From Sphaerimonospora cavernae (lineage in GTDB: Bacteria; Actinomycetota; Actinomycetes; Streptosporangiales; Streptosporangiaceae), in assembly GCF_042435035.1 (NCBI RefSeq), contig NZ_JBHMQT010000037.1:62001-126000 (forward strand): DNA of 64,000 nt. The letters run 5' to 3'. Under the pieces are notes generated by a model, which saw only the letters and a program-made list of their open reading frames with translations, was not told where the DNA came from and did not search any database. Position numbers and translations under genes: made by a program. Every line of letters starts with the position of its first letter. The first letter of the stretch is position 1. This document shows positions 40,911 through 48,966 of the stretch, in pieces.

Positions 40911-42497
40911 ATGGCGACGGGGCGACACACCCAGACAAGGAAGGCCACCGGCCACCAGGAGGCGGCCGTCCCGATGACTCATCGGGAGATCATGGAGGCC
41001 TTGTCGGGGCTGCTCCTCGGGATGTTCGTGGCGATTCTGTCCTCGACCGTGGTGGCGAACGCACTCCCGACGATCACTGCGGAGTTGCACGCGGACGAGA
41101 CCACCTACACCTGGGTGATCACCGCGGCTCTGCTGGCGACCACGGTCTCCACCCCCATCTGGGGCAAGTTCGCCGACCTGACGAGCAAGAAGCTTCTGGT
41201 CCAGATCGGTCTGATCATCTACGTCATCGGCTCGGCGATCGCCGGCCTCGCGCAGAACCCCGGGATGCTCATCGGCGCGAGGATCATCCAGGGCCTCGGG
41301 GCAGGCGGCATGAGCGCCCTCTCCCAGGTGATCATGGCGGCGATGATCTCACCGCGTGAACGCGGACGCTACTCGGGCTACCTCGGCGCGGTGTTCGCCG
41401 TCGCGACGATCGGCGGCCCGCTGATCGGCGGCATCATCGTCGACACCTCGTGGCTCGGCTGGCGGTGGTGCTTCTACGTGGGCATGCCGTTCGCGATCAT
41501 CGCGCTGATCGTGCTGCAGAAGACCCTGCACCTGCCCGTTGAGCGACGCGAGGTCAGCATCGACTGGGGCGGGGCGACGCTGATCACCGCCGCGGTCTCG
41601 CTGCTCCTGATCTGGGTCTCGTTCGCGGGCGACAAGTACGAGTGGATGTCGTGGCAGACCGGGGCGATGGTCGGCGTCGCCGTCGTGCTGACGCTGCTTT
41701 TCCTGCTGGTGGAGTCGAGGGCCCGTGAGCCGATCGTCCCGCTGCACCTGTTCCGCATCCGGACCCTCAGCCTGGCCGTGGTCGCCAGCGTGCTGGTCGG
41801 CATCGCGATGTTCGGTGCGACCACGTTCCTCAGCATGTACTTCCAGCTCGCCCGCGGCGAGACGCCGACGAAGGCCGGGCTCATGACCCTGCCCATGATC
41901 CTGGGCCTGGCGGCCTCCTCGACCATCGTCGGGCGGATCATCACGAGCACCGGACGGTGGAAGGTCTTCCTGGTCACCGGGGCGTTCTCCCTCACCGCCG
42001 GGTTCGCGCTCATGGGCACGCTGCGCTACGACACCAACTTCTGGCTCGCCGCCGTCTACATGTTCTTCGTCGGCGCCGGGGTCGGCATGACCCAGCAGAA
42101 CCTCGTGCTGGCCGTACAGAACGAGGTGCGGCCGGAGGAGCTCGGCGTGGGCAGTTCGGTGGTCTCGTTCTTCCGTTCCCTCGGCGGCGCCATCGGTGTC
42201 TCGGCACTCGGCGCGGTGATGGGCGACCGGGTCGCGATCTACCTGCGGGACGGCCTGACCGCGCTGGGCGTGCACGCCACGGCGAGCGGCGACGGCGCGA
42301 TCCCCAAGCTCTCCTCGCTGCCCGCCCCGGTCCGCACGGTCGTCGAGGCGGCGTACGGCCACGGCGCGGCCGACCTTTTCCTCTACACGGCGCCGGCCGC
42401 GTGCCTCGCCCTGATCGCGATTGTCTTCATCAAGGAGGTCCCGCTCAAGACCGTCGGCGCCCTCCACCAGCGGGCCACCGCGGAAGCACGTGCGTAA
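40911..42497 (+). CDS. MFS drug transporter, DHA2 (14-helix) family
   Basis: 528 aa from ATG 40911 with AAAGGA six bases upstream. Fourteen hydrophobic segments. Motif A is WGKFADLTSKKLLVQIG, motif C-like region is AVFAVATIGGPLIGGIIVDT, and the first helix carries SSTVVANALPTI, the DHA2 D1 motif. A proton-driven multidrug exporter. The downstream MarR gene and the operator in front explain inducible expression. Substrate unknown. Confidence 0.94.
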   Translation: MATGRHTQTRKATGHQEAAVPMTHREIMEALSGLLLGMFVAILSSTVVANALPTITAELHADETTYTWVITAALLATTVSTPIWGKFADLTSKKLLVQIGLIIYVIGSAIAGLAQNPGMLIGARIIQGLGAGGMSALSQVIMAAMISPRERGRYSGYLGAVFAVATIGGPLIGGIIVDTSWLGWRWCFYVGMPFAIIALIVLQKTLHLPVERREVSIDWGGATLITAAVSLLLIWVSFAGDKYEWMSWQTGAMVGVAVVLTLLFLLVESRAREPIVPLHLFRIRTLSLAVVASVLVGIAMFGATTFLSMYFQLARGETPTKAGLMTLPMILGLAASSTIVGRIITSTGRWKVFLVTGAFSLTAGFALMGTLRYDTNFWLAAVYMFFVGAGVGMTQQNLVLAVQNEVRPEELGVGSSVVSFFRSLGGAIGVSALGAVMGDRVAIYLRDGLTALGVHATASGDGAIPKLSSLPAPVRTVVEAAYGHGAADLFLYTAPAACLALIAIVFIKEVPLKTVGALHQRATAEARA

Positions 42498-42572
42498 TCT
42501 TCACCCCCGATTTGATCATTCCGACTACGTTGGGGCGTGTCGGTGGGAGCCAACGGGAGGAGGCGGCGGACC

Positions 42573-43100
42573 ATGCCGGAGCCGGCGGACCTGGCGGCGT
42601 CCGAGGAGTACGCGGCGTTCTGCGAGGTCGAGCACGAGTTGGGCGTCCTCTTCCGGCGCGCGCACGCGCTCTCCGCACAGATGGGGCGTAATGTGCACCC
42701 CGAGCTGGAGCCCGGGGCGTACGGGCTACTCGTCCGCATCGACCGGGTCGCGCCCGTACGGCCCAGCGATCTCGCCGCCTATGTGGGTGTCGGCAAGGCG
42801 ACCATCAGCCGGCAGGTGAAGGTGCTTGAGGGGCTTGGCCTGGTCGGCCGGGAGCCCGATCCGCTCGACCGGCGGGCCCATCTGCTGGTCCTGACCGAGG
42901 AGGGCGGGCAGCGGCTCGGCCGGGCGCGGGCCGCCCGCCAGCAGCAGCTCTACGCCCTGCTCGCCGCCTGGCCGGAGGAGGACGTACGGCTGCTCGCCCG
43001 GATGCTCCGGCGGTTCAACGCCCTCACCGAGACGACGCCGCCGGCGCCGCCCCAGCCGGGCTCGGCTCAGGACCCGTCTCAAGAGCCGACGAGTCCGTAA
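42573..43100 (+). CDS. MarR-family transcriptional regulator
   Basis: About 175 aa from ATG 42573 (GGAGGAGG about nine bases upstream); a GTG at 42537 is possible. Winged helix: VRPSDLAAYVGVGKATISRQ, VKVLEGLGLVGREPDPLDRR, with the wing AHLLVLTEEG. The C-terminal tail is Pro-rich. Probably represses the pump operon by binding the palindrome at 40763, and is relieved by drug binding. Confidence 0.92.
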   Translation: MPEPADLAASEEYAAFCEVEHELGVLFRRAHALSAQMGRNVHPELEPGAYGLLVRIDRVAPVRPSDLAAYVGVGKATISRQVKVLEGLGLVGREPDPLDRRAHLLVLTEEGGQRLGRARAARQQQLYALLAAWPEEDVRLLARMLRRFNALTETTPPAPPQPGSAQDPSQEPTSP

Positions 43101-43247
43101 AGGGGAGATCGGCGAAAGGACAGCTGGCAAGCCCCGTTAGGCGTGTGTTACCACATCCTCCCCAACCAGGGGCCAAGCCGTCACCTCAGGTCCTCTACAC
43201 TGCGCCTACTACGCAGTACGGCTCGCACCAAGAACTGAGGAGGCCGT

Positions 43248-44099
43248 GTGGCTCCCTGGTCCACTTATCGGAAAACGGCGGGAATCGGCGCGGTCGCGCT
43301 GGCGACGGCTCTCCTGATCTCCGCCTGTGGCGGAGAGTCCACCACGACCACGGCGGAGGGTTCGGCCGCCCCTTCAGCCGCCGGAGGCGTCGAGCTGGTC
43401 AACCCCGGCAAGCTCACGACCTGCACGAACGTCCCCTATGAGCCCTTCCAGTTCAACGACGAGAACGGCAAGGTCGTCGGCTTCGACGTCGACATCGTCG
43501 ATCTCGTCGCCAAGAAGCTCGGTGTGACCCAGGACATCGTCGACATCGACTTCGCCGCCATCAAGAGCGGTGCCGCGATGAACGCCCGCAAGTGCGACCT
43601 CGCCGCGGCCGGCATGACGATCACTGACGAGCGCAAGCAGAACATCGACTTCTCCGTGCCCTACTTCGACTCCACCCAGGCGCTGATGGCGAAGAAGGGC
43701 AGCGGCATCACCTCGCTCGAGGACGTCAAGACCAAGGGCCTCAAGCTGGGCGCCCAAGCCTCCACCACCGGTCTCATGTACGTCAAGGACAAGGGCTACG
43801 ACCCGGTCGAGTTCGCCGACTCGCCCAAGGAGCTGAACGGCCTGCAGGCCGGACGCGTCGACGTGATCATTCAGGACCTCCCGGTCGTGCTGACCTGGCT
43901 GAAGAAGTCGGACGTCGGCGAGAAGTTCGAGATGGTCGCCAGCCTGGACACCGGCGAGCAGTACGGCGTCGGCATGAAGAAGGGCAACACCGAGCTCCTC
44001 AAGGTCGTCGACGAGGCCATCAACGCGGCCAAGGCCGACGGCACGTACAACGAGATCTACAAGAAGTGGTTCGGCACTGAGCCCCCCGCTTCGTCATGA
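43248..44099 (+). CDS. Polar amino-acid ABC transporter, substrate-binding lipoprotein
   Basis: 283 aa. Signal peptide with lipobox LLISACGG (Cys about residue 27). Family-3 solute-binding domain: PYEPFQFNDENGKVVGFDVD, AAAGMTITDERKQNIDFSVP, LGAQASTTGL and the C-terminal YNEIYKKWFG. The arginine/aspartate pattern suggests a polar amino acid such as glutamine, glutamate or arginine. GTG 43248 has GAGGAGG upstream. First gene of a three-gene operon. Confidence 0.93.
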   Translation: MAPWSTYRKTAGIGAVALATALLISACGGESTTTTAEGSAAPSAAGGVELVNPGKLTTCTNVPYEPFQFNDENGKVVGFDVDIVDLVAKKLGVTQDIVDIDFAAIKSGAAMNARKCDLAAAGMTITDERKQNIDFSVPYFDSTQALMAKKGSGITSLEDVKTKGLKLGAQASTTGLMYVKDKGYDPVEFADSPKELNGLQAGRVDVIIQDLPVVLTWLKKSDVGEKFEMVASLDTGEQYGVGMKKGNTELLKVVDEAINAAKADGTYNEIYKKWFGTEPPASS

Positions 44100-44929
44100 A
44101 TTCCGTGAGTGAGCAGGAGGCGGCCCTCCCCGCAAAGGGAGGGCTCAGCCCGCGCAAGAGGCAGCAGATCGGGCGGGGCGCCCAGTACGCCGTGCTGGTC
44201 GTCGTCGTGGTCGCCCTCGTCGCGATCGCCGACTGGGAGCAGATCCGCCAGAACTTCCTCAACGGCGACGTCGCGGCCAAGGGCCTGCCCGATCTCTTCA
44301 CGGTGGCATTGAAGAACACCGTGATCTACACGGTCTGCGGGTACATCCTCGGCTTCGTGCTCGGGTTGCTGCTGGCGCTGATGCGGCTGTCGTCGGTCGC
44401 ACCGTACCGGTGGCTCGCGGCCGGCTACGTCGAGGTCTTCCGCGGCCTGCCGGCTCTGGTCATCTTCCTGATGATCATCAACCTGCCGATCGCCTTCCCC
44501 GGGCTCGACATCCCCGGAGACGTGTACGGTCAGGCGGCGCTCGGCCTCGGCCTGGTCTCGGCCGCCTACATGGCCGAGACGTTCCGCGCGGGTCTGCAGG
44601 CCGTTCCGAAGGGGCAGATGGAGGCGGCACGCTCGCTCGGCATGCCGTACATGCGGGCGATGGTGTCGATCATCATTCCGCAGGCCGTCAGAATCGTGAT
44701 CCCGCCGCTCACCAACGAGTTGGTGCTGCTGTTCAAGGACAGCTCGCTGGTGTTGTTCCTCGGGGTCACGGCCGGCCAGGTAGAGCTGGCCAAGTTCGGC
44801 AACGACCAGGCCTCCACGTACGCCAGCCCGACGCCGATCTTCGTGGCCGGCGTGACCTACCTGCTGATCACGATCCCGCTGGGCTACGTCGCCCGGCGGC
44901 TGGAGGCGCGTCAGGGGGCGGGCAGATGA
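44096..44929 (+). CDS. Polar amino-acid ABC transporter, permease
   Basis: 277 aa. A cytosolic start, one extra helix (AVLVVVVVALVAI), then five helices of a HisM-type permease. Conserved marks are EVFRGLPALVIFL and the ATPase-contact loop EAARSLGMPYMRAMVSIIIPQA. The ATG overlaps the binding-protein stop. Single permease gene, so it likely acts as a homodimer. Confidence 0.92.
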   Translation: MNSVSEQEAALPAKGGLSPRKRQQIGRGAQYAVLVVVVVALVAIADWEQIRQNFLNGDVAAKGLPDLFTVALKNTVIYTVCGYILGFVLGLLLALMRLSSVAPYRWLAAGYVEVFRGLPALVIFLMIINLPIAFPGLDIPGDVYGQAALGLGLVSAAYMAETFRAGLQAVPKGQMEAARSLGMPYMRAMVSIIIPQAVRIVIPPLTNELVLLFKDSSLVLFLGVTAGQVELAKFGNDQASTYASPTPIFVAGVTYLLITIPLGYVARRLEARQGAGR

Positions 44930-45666
44930 GCACGGTCGAGATCAAGGACCTGCACAAGTCGTTCGGCAGCCTGGAGGTCCTCAAGGGCATCGACTTCGCC
45001 GTCGAAACCGGTCAGGTGGTCTGCGTCATCGGGCCGTCCGGGTCGGGCAAGTCGACGCTCCTGCGCTGTGTGAACCTCCTCGAGCAGCCGACCTCCGGCA
45101 AGGTGGTCGTCGAGGGGATCGAGCTGACCCATCCCGACGTGGACATCGACGCCGCGCGGCGGCGGCTCGGCATGGTGTTCCAGCAGTTCAACCTGTTTCC
45201 GCACCTCACCGTGGTGCGCAACATCACGATCGCGCAGGAGCGGGTGCTCAAGCGCAAGCGCGCCGAGGCCGAGCGGATCGCCAGGGAGAACCTGGAGAAG
45301 GTGGGCCTCCTGGAGAAGGCTGACGCCTACCCGGCCCAGCTGTCCGGCGGTCAGCAGCAGCGCGTGGCGATCGCCCGGGCCCTGGCCATGAACCCGACGC
45401 TGATGCTCTTCGACGAGCCGACCTCGGCGCTCGACCCCGAACTCGTCGGCGACGTGCTGGGGGTCATGCGCCAGCTCGCCGAGGACGGCATGACCATGCT
45501 GGTCGTCACCCACGAGATGGCGTTCGCCCGCGAGGTCGCCGACCGCGTGGTGTTCATGGACCAGGGCGTGATCGTCGAGGAAGGCCCGCCTCAGCAGGTC
45601 ATCGGCGACCCTCAGCATGAGCGGACCCGCGAGTTCCTCCGCCGCGTCCTCCATCCTGGGGACTGA
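44926..45666 (+). CDS. Polar amino-acid ABC transporter, ATP-binding protein
   Basis: 246 aa. Walker A IGPSGSGKSTLLRC, Q-loop GMVFQQFNLFPHL, signature QLSGGQQQRVAIARAL, Walker B LMLFDEPTSALDPE and VTHEMAFAREV, all typical of GlnQ/HisP-type ATPases. The start overlaps the permease stop. The terminator hairpin at 45721 follows. Confidence 0.95.
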   Translation: MSTVEIKDLHKSFGSLEVLKGIDFAVETGQVVCVIGPSGSGKSTLLRCVNLLEQPTSGKVVVEGIELTHPDVDIDAARRRLGMVFQQFNLFPHLTVVRNITIAQERVLKRKRAEAERIARENLEKVGLLEKADAYPAQLSGGQQQRVAIARALAMNPTLMLFDEPTSALDPELVGDVLGVMRQLAEDGMTMLVVTHEMAFAREVADRVVFMDQGVIVEEGPPQQVIGDPQHERTREFLRRVLHPGD

Positions 45667-45720
45667 GGGTCCCGGCTCCGCGGCGAACCAGCGCAAAGGC
45701 GGCCCAGCTCAAAGGCGGCC

Positions 45721-45760
45721 CGGCGATACCCGGCGGTGGAGATCCTGCCGGGTGTCGCCG
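45721..45760 (+). terminator. Long stem-loop after the amino-acid ABC operon
   Basis: CGGCGATACCCGGC (45721-45734) pairs with GCCGGGTGTCGCCG (45747-45760) over 14 positions with one G-U. Loop of 12 bases, no T run. Confidence 0.7.
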
Positions 45761-45837
45761 TGGCCGTCGGCCACGCTTGCCCGACGTTCCGCCCCACACA
45801 CGCGCCTGGCCACCCGGCTCTTTTCCGGCAGACCCGA

Positions 45838-45890
45838 CTAGTGATCACAAATGCCGAATGCAATCATGTTTCGGCACAAACGATCACTAG
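45838..45890. promoter_or_regulatory. Large two-part palindrome immediately before a membrane-protein gene
   Basis: Outer arms CTAGTGATC (45838-45846) / GATCACTAG (45882-45890) and inner arms TGCCGAA (45852-45858) / TTCGGCA (45870-45876) are perfect, separated by symmetric 5-base gaps. The loop is 11 bases. It ends 14 bases before the start codon at 45905, so it could be a leader hairpin or operator. Confidence 0.7.
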
Positions 45891-45904
45891 GTGGAACAAA
45901 AACC

Positions 45905-46768
45905 ATGAACAACCCGGAACTCGAGGAGAAGGCCGGCGTCGTCGACCTGCTCGAGCGCAGCGGCTCGGTCATCCTGCCCGTGGGCATCTCCCTCTACGCC
46001 CTGCTCTACCTCGGCATCCAGCAGGTCTACGGCATCTTCAACGTCAGCCCCGAACAGGCCGGCATCGACCAGGCGACGATGTTCGGCCGCCTGGTCGGCA
46101 CCCTGATCCTGCTCGTCATCGGCGGCACACTGCTCATCGGCGTCGCGGTGGCGGGTTTCTGGCTGCTGGACAAGGCAACTTTCGGGCGGCTCGCCCGGTT
46201 CGCCCAGGCCGTACGGCAGCGCCCCTGGGCGGCGGCCGCCGTAGGGGCGCTGTGGTGCGGGGCGAGCTACTGGGGCTTCCTGGGCTATCTGGGGTTGGGC
46301 GACGGCACGACGCTGACCGCGATCGTGATCACTGCGGTGTCCATCGGCGTACTGTCGTTCCTCGTGCCGTTCCGGCTGCTGCGCTCGCGCCCGGTGGGCC
46401 GGGCCGGGATGAAGATCGTGGTCGCCGCGTTCACCGGCATCGGTCTGGGTTTCGCGTTGATGGGCCAAATGGAGAGCGACGCGCTCGCCGTCGCCGAGAA
46501 GGGCGAACCGGCCAGCCTGCTGCTCAGCATGGTCGGATTCCAGGACCAATGGGTCGTCGCCACCGACCGCGAGAGCGGCGAGCCGCTGCGGGACGGCGAG
46601 GAACTGCTGCTGCTCGGCGAACGCGAGGGCGCCTATGCGCTGTACGACTGCGCGAACCAGGAGACCTTCCGCAGATCGATCGATGCGACCGTGCTCCAGC
46701 AGATCGTCCTCGAACCCGATCGTCCCGAGGGTTACAGCTGCCATGCGAAGCAGAAGCGGAAGTCATAG
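45905..46768 (+). CDS. Integral membrane protein, unknown
   Basis: 287 aa from ATG 45905 (MNNPELEEKAGVVDLLERSG). Five to six helices are visible (LPVGISLYALLYLGI; TLILLVIGGTLLIGVAVAGFW; VGALWCGASYWGFLG; VITAVSIGVLSFLVPF; VVAAFTGIGLGFALMG), followed by a soluble C-terminal domain of about 80 residues (EELLLLGEREGAYALYDCAN). No family recognised. GGTGG lies about 11 bases before the ATG. The large palindrome just upstream suggests tight control. Confidence 0.75.
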   Translation: MNNPELEEKAGVVDLLERSGSVILPVGISLYALLYLGIQQVYGIFNVSPEQAGIDQATMFGRLVGTLILLVIGGTLLIGVAVAGFWLLDKATFGRLARFAQAVRQRPWAAAAVGALWCGASYWGFLGYLGLGDGTTLTAIVITAVSIGVLSFLVPFRLLRSRPVGRAGMKIVVAAFTGIGLGFALMGQMESDALAVAEKGEPASLLLSMVGFQDQWVVATDRESGEPLRDGEELLLLGEREGAYALYDCANQETFRRSIDATVLQQIVLEPDRPEGYSCHAKQKRKS

Positions 46769-46903
46769 TGACCCGCGGTGGGCCGCGGTGGGCCGCAGTG
46801 GGCAGCCGCACAAGCGAGTACGTGGCGACGGCTTTCGTGGCTCATTCGTGACGCAACCTTTCGCCCGGTAGCCGCATCTACCGAGATAACGAAAGGACTC
46901 GCC
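46769..46903. other. Leader with triplicated motif and hairpin
   Basis: The ten-base unit CGCGGTGGGC occurs about three times at 46777-46803, and CGGTAG-CCGCAT-CTACCG forms a hairpin at 46866-46883 just before the next gene. Confidence 0.5.
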
Positions 46904-48007
46904 ATGAAAAAGCCAGCCCTCCTCACCCTGGCGGCAGCGGCCGCCTCCGTCGCCTCCGTCGCCTCCGTCGCCTTGGTCGGTGGGACGCAGGCACAGGCGC
47001 TCACGGTTTCCGCCTCCGCCACCTCGGTGACCGCCTCGGCCGCACGCAACACCCTGGCAACCTCCATCCCATCCGCCGCCCGCACCGCCACCACCTCGGC
47101 GGACAAGCGGATTCGGTACGTCTGGGTGAAGGAGTGCGGCAAGGGGGACGCCACCGTTCCATGCGGCCCGTGGACCGTCACGCTCGCCAACGGCAAGGAC
47201 GTCCGCCTGACCGACGCGCTGGTCTTTTCCCTGACGGCCAAGGGCAAGGTCGACACGGGAGTGATGGCTCCGGTGACGGTCAGCGGCGACGGCAACCGCG
47301 TCGCGTACTTCCGGAAGCCGGACGGCAAGCTGGTCGTCCGGGACGTCGCGAAGGGCCGGGTCCACGTGCTGCCCGGATCATCGGCCAAGCCGCCCAAGGG
47401 CGTCACCATGTCCGACGTCGTGCTGACCCTGTCGCCGGACGGCGAGATCGTCGCGATCGACTATGGCGACAGGAATGAAAAACTACCGAGCCTGCTCGTG
47501 GACCTGCGCAGCAAGAAGATCGGCAAATTGAAGGGCAACCTCACAGTCGAGGGCTTCAGCCCGGACGGCAAGCACGTCCTCACCAGACGGGTCACCAGCG
47601 AGAACACTACGGAGTTCGCCGCCTACGACCTGGACGGCAACAGGACGAACAGCCAGGTCGTCCCCCAGGTGGTGGCCAACAACTCCCCGATCGCGCTGGC
47701 CGACGACGGCACCTCGATGGCGCTGATCATCAACATGTCCGGCACCAAGAGGCGGCTGCGCACCTACGACCTCGCCAGCGACACGGTCGGCGACTACGTG
47801 GACGTCACGGCCCCGAAGGGTGAGGACGCATACAGCCTCCGATGGACGCCGGACGGCGGCCTGGCTCTCTGGGCCCTGCGCTGGGACCGCGAGATGAACT
47901 TGCGTGGCGTAACCCTCCGCGGCCTCGATCCGGCCACCGGCGCCACCACCAAGATCGACTCCTTCAAGTTGCGGTCCGACCTCTGGAACTGGTATCTGCC
48001 CAGGTGA
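46904..48007 (+). CDS. Secreted propeller-like protein, unknown
   Basis: 367 aa from ATG 46904 with AAAGGA upstream. Sec signal peptide of about 33 residues (MKKPALLTLAAAAASVASVA). The mature part has WD40/TolB-like repeats: VSGDGNRVAYFRKPDG, LSPDGEIVAIDYGD, FSPDGKHVLTRR, LADDGTSMALIINMSG, WTPDGGLALWAL. A beta-propeller of about six blades is likely. No catalytic motif. Possibly a binding or scaffold protein outside the cell. Confidence 0.8.
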   Translation: MKKPALLTLAAAAASVASVASVALVGGTQAQALTVSASATSVTASAARNTLATSIPSAARTATTSADKRIRYVWVKECGKGDATVPCGPWTVTLANGKDVRLTDALVFSLTAKGKVDTGVMAPVTVSGDGNRVAYFRKPDGKLVVRDVAKGRVHVLPGSSAKPPKGVTMSDVVLTLSPDGEIVAIDYGDRNEKLPSLLVDLRSKKIGKLKGNLTVEGFSPDGKHVLTRRVTSENTTEFAAYDLDGNRTNSQVVPQVVANNSPIALADDGTSMALIINMSGTKRRLRTYDLASDTVGDYVDVTAPKGEDAYSLRWTPDGGLALWALRWDREMNLRGVTLRGLDPATGATTKIDSFKLRSDLWNWYLPR

Positions 48008-48012
48008 CCCGT

Positions 48013-48034
48013 AATGCCCTCTCGCCTGGGCATT
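48013..48034. terminator. Bidirectional hairpin between convergent genes
   Basis: AATGCCC (48013-48019) with GGGCATT (48028-48034), loop of eight bases, between the propeller gene and htpX. Confidence 0.65.
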
Positions 48035-48882
48035 CAACGACGGTAGCCGGCCATCCGTTCGAGGCGGGCGATGCGCTCGGCGATCGGGGGGTGGGTTGAG
48101 AACATCCGTCCGATCCCGGCGCCTCGGAACGGGTTGGCGATCATCATGTGACCGGCGGAGGCGAGCCGGGGATTCTCCGGCAGCGGCAACCGGCGGACGC
48201 TCATCTCGATCTTGCGCAGCGCGGAGGCGAGCGCGAGCGGGTCGCCCGTCAGCCGGACTCCGGACTCGTCCGCCGCGAACTCACGCGATCGCGAGATGGC
48301 CATCTGGAGCATGCTCGCGGCCACCGGACCGAGGATCATCAACAGCAGGGTGCCCAGGAAGCCCGGCCCCTCATCGTCATCGGAGCCGAAGAACATCCCG
48401 AGGTAGCCGAAGTACGTGATCATCGTGGCCAGCGCGCCGGCGATCGACGAGATCAGGATGTCCCGGTTGTAGACGTGTGACAGCTCGTGCCCGATGACCC
48501 CCCTGAGCTCACGCTCGTTGAGTATGCCGAGAATGCCGTGCGTGACGCACACCGCCGCGTTGCGGGGGTTGCGTCCGGTCGCGAACGCGTTGGGCTGCAT
48601 CGTCGGGGACAGATAGAGCCGGGGCATCGGCTGACGGGCGTCATAGGACAGCTCCCGGACGATCCGATAGAGCACCGGCTGCTCGACCTCGGACACAGGT
48701 CGCGCCCGCATGGCGGACAGCGCGATCCGGTCGGAGAAGAAGTAGGCGACGCCGTTCGTCACCAATGCGACCACCAGGGCGACCCGTACCCCCGCGCCGC
48801 CCCCGAGCCAGGCCCCCGCCAGCAGGATCAACGCGGACAAAGCCCCCAGAAGGACCGCCGTGCGCAAACCGTTGCGGTGCAC
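48034..48882 (-). CDS. htpX: Zinc metalloprotease HtpX (M48B)
   Basis: 282 aa from GTG 48882 (start HRNGLRTAVLLGALSALILL), preceded by AAGGAGG; an upstream in-frame start would add 22 residues. Two N-terminal helices, zinc motif GVIGHELSHVYNRDIL, the third ligand in REFAADESGVRL, two further hydrophobic segments between. Membrane quality-control protease degrading misfolded membrane proteins. Stands downstream of nuoN on the same strand, 85 bases away. Confidence 0.94.
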   Translation of the reverse strand: MHRNGLRTAVLLGALSALILLAGAWLGGGAGVRVALVVALVTNGVAYFFSDRIALSAMRARPVSEVEQPVLYRIVRELSYDARQPMPRLYLSPTMQPNAFATGRNPRNAAVCVTHGILGILNERELRGVIGHELSHVYNRDILISSIAGALATMITYFGYLGMFFGSDDDEGPGFLGTLLLMILGPVAASMLQMAISRSREFAADESGVRLTGDPLALASALRKIEMSVRRLPLPENPRLASAGHMMIANPFRGAGIGRMFSTHPPIAERIARLERMAGYRR

Positions 48883-48966
48883 ACCCCCTCCTTCCGACGC
48901 GGTGTGTTCCGCCATACCAACGTGCATGGCCTGGGCGAACGTTCCCATCGGCGTCTTGGGACGTGC

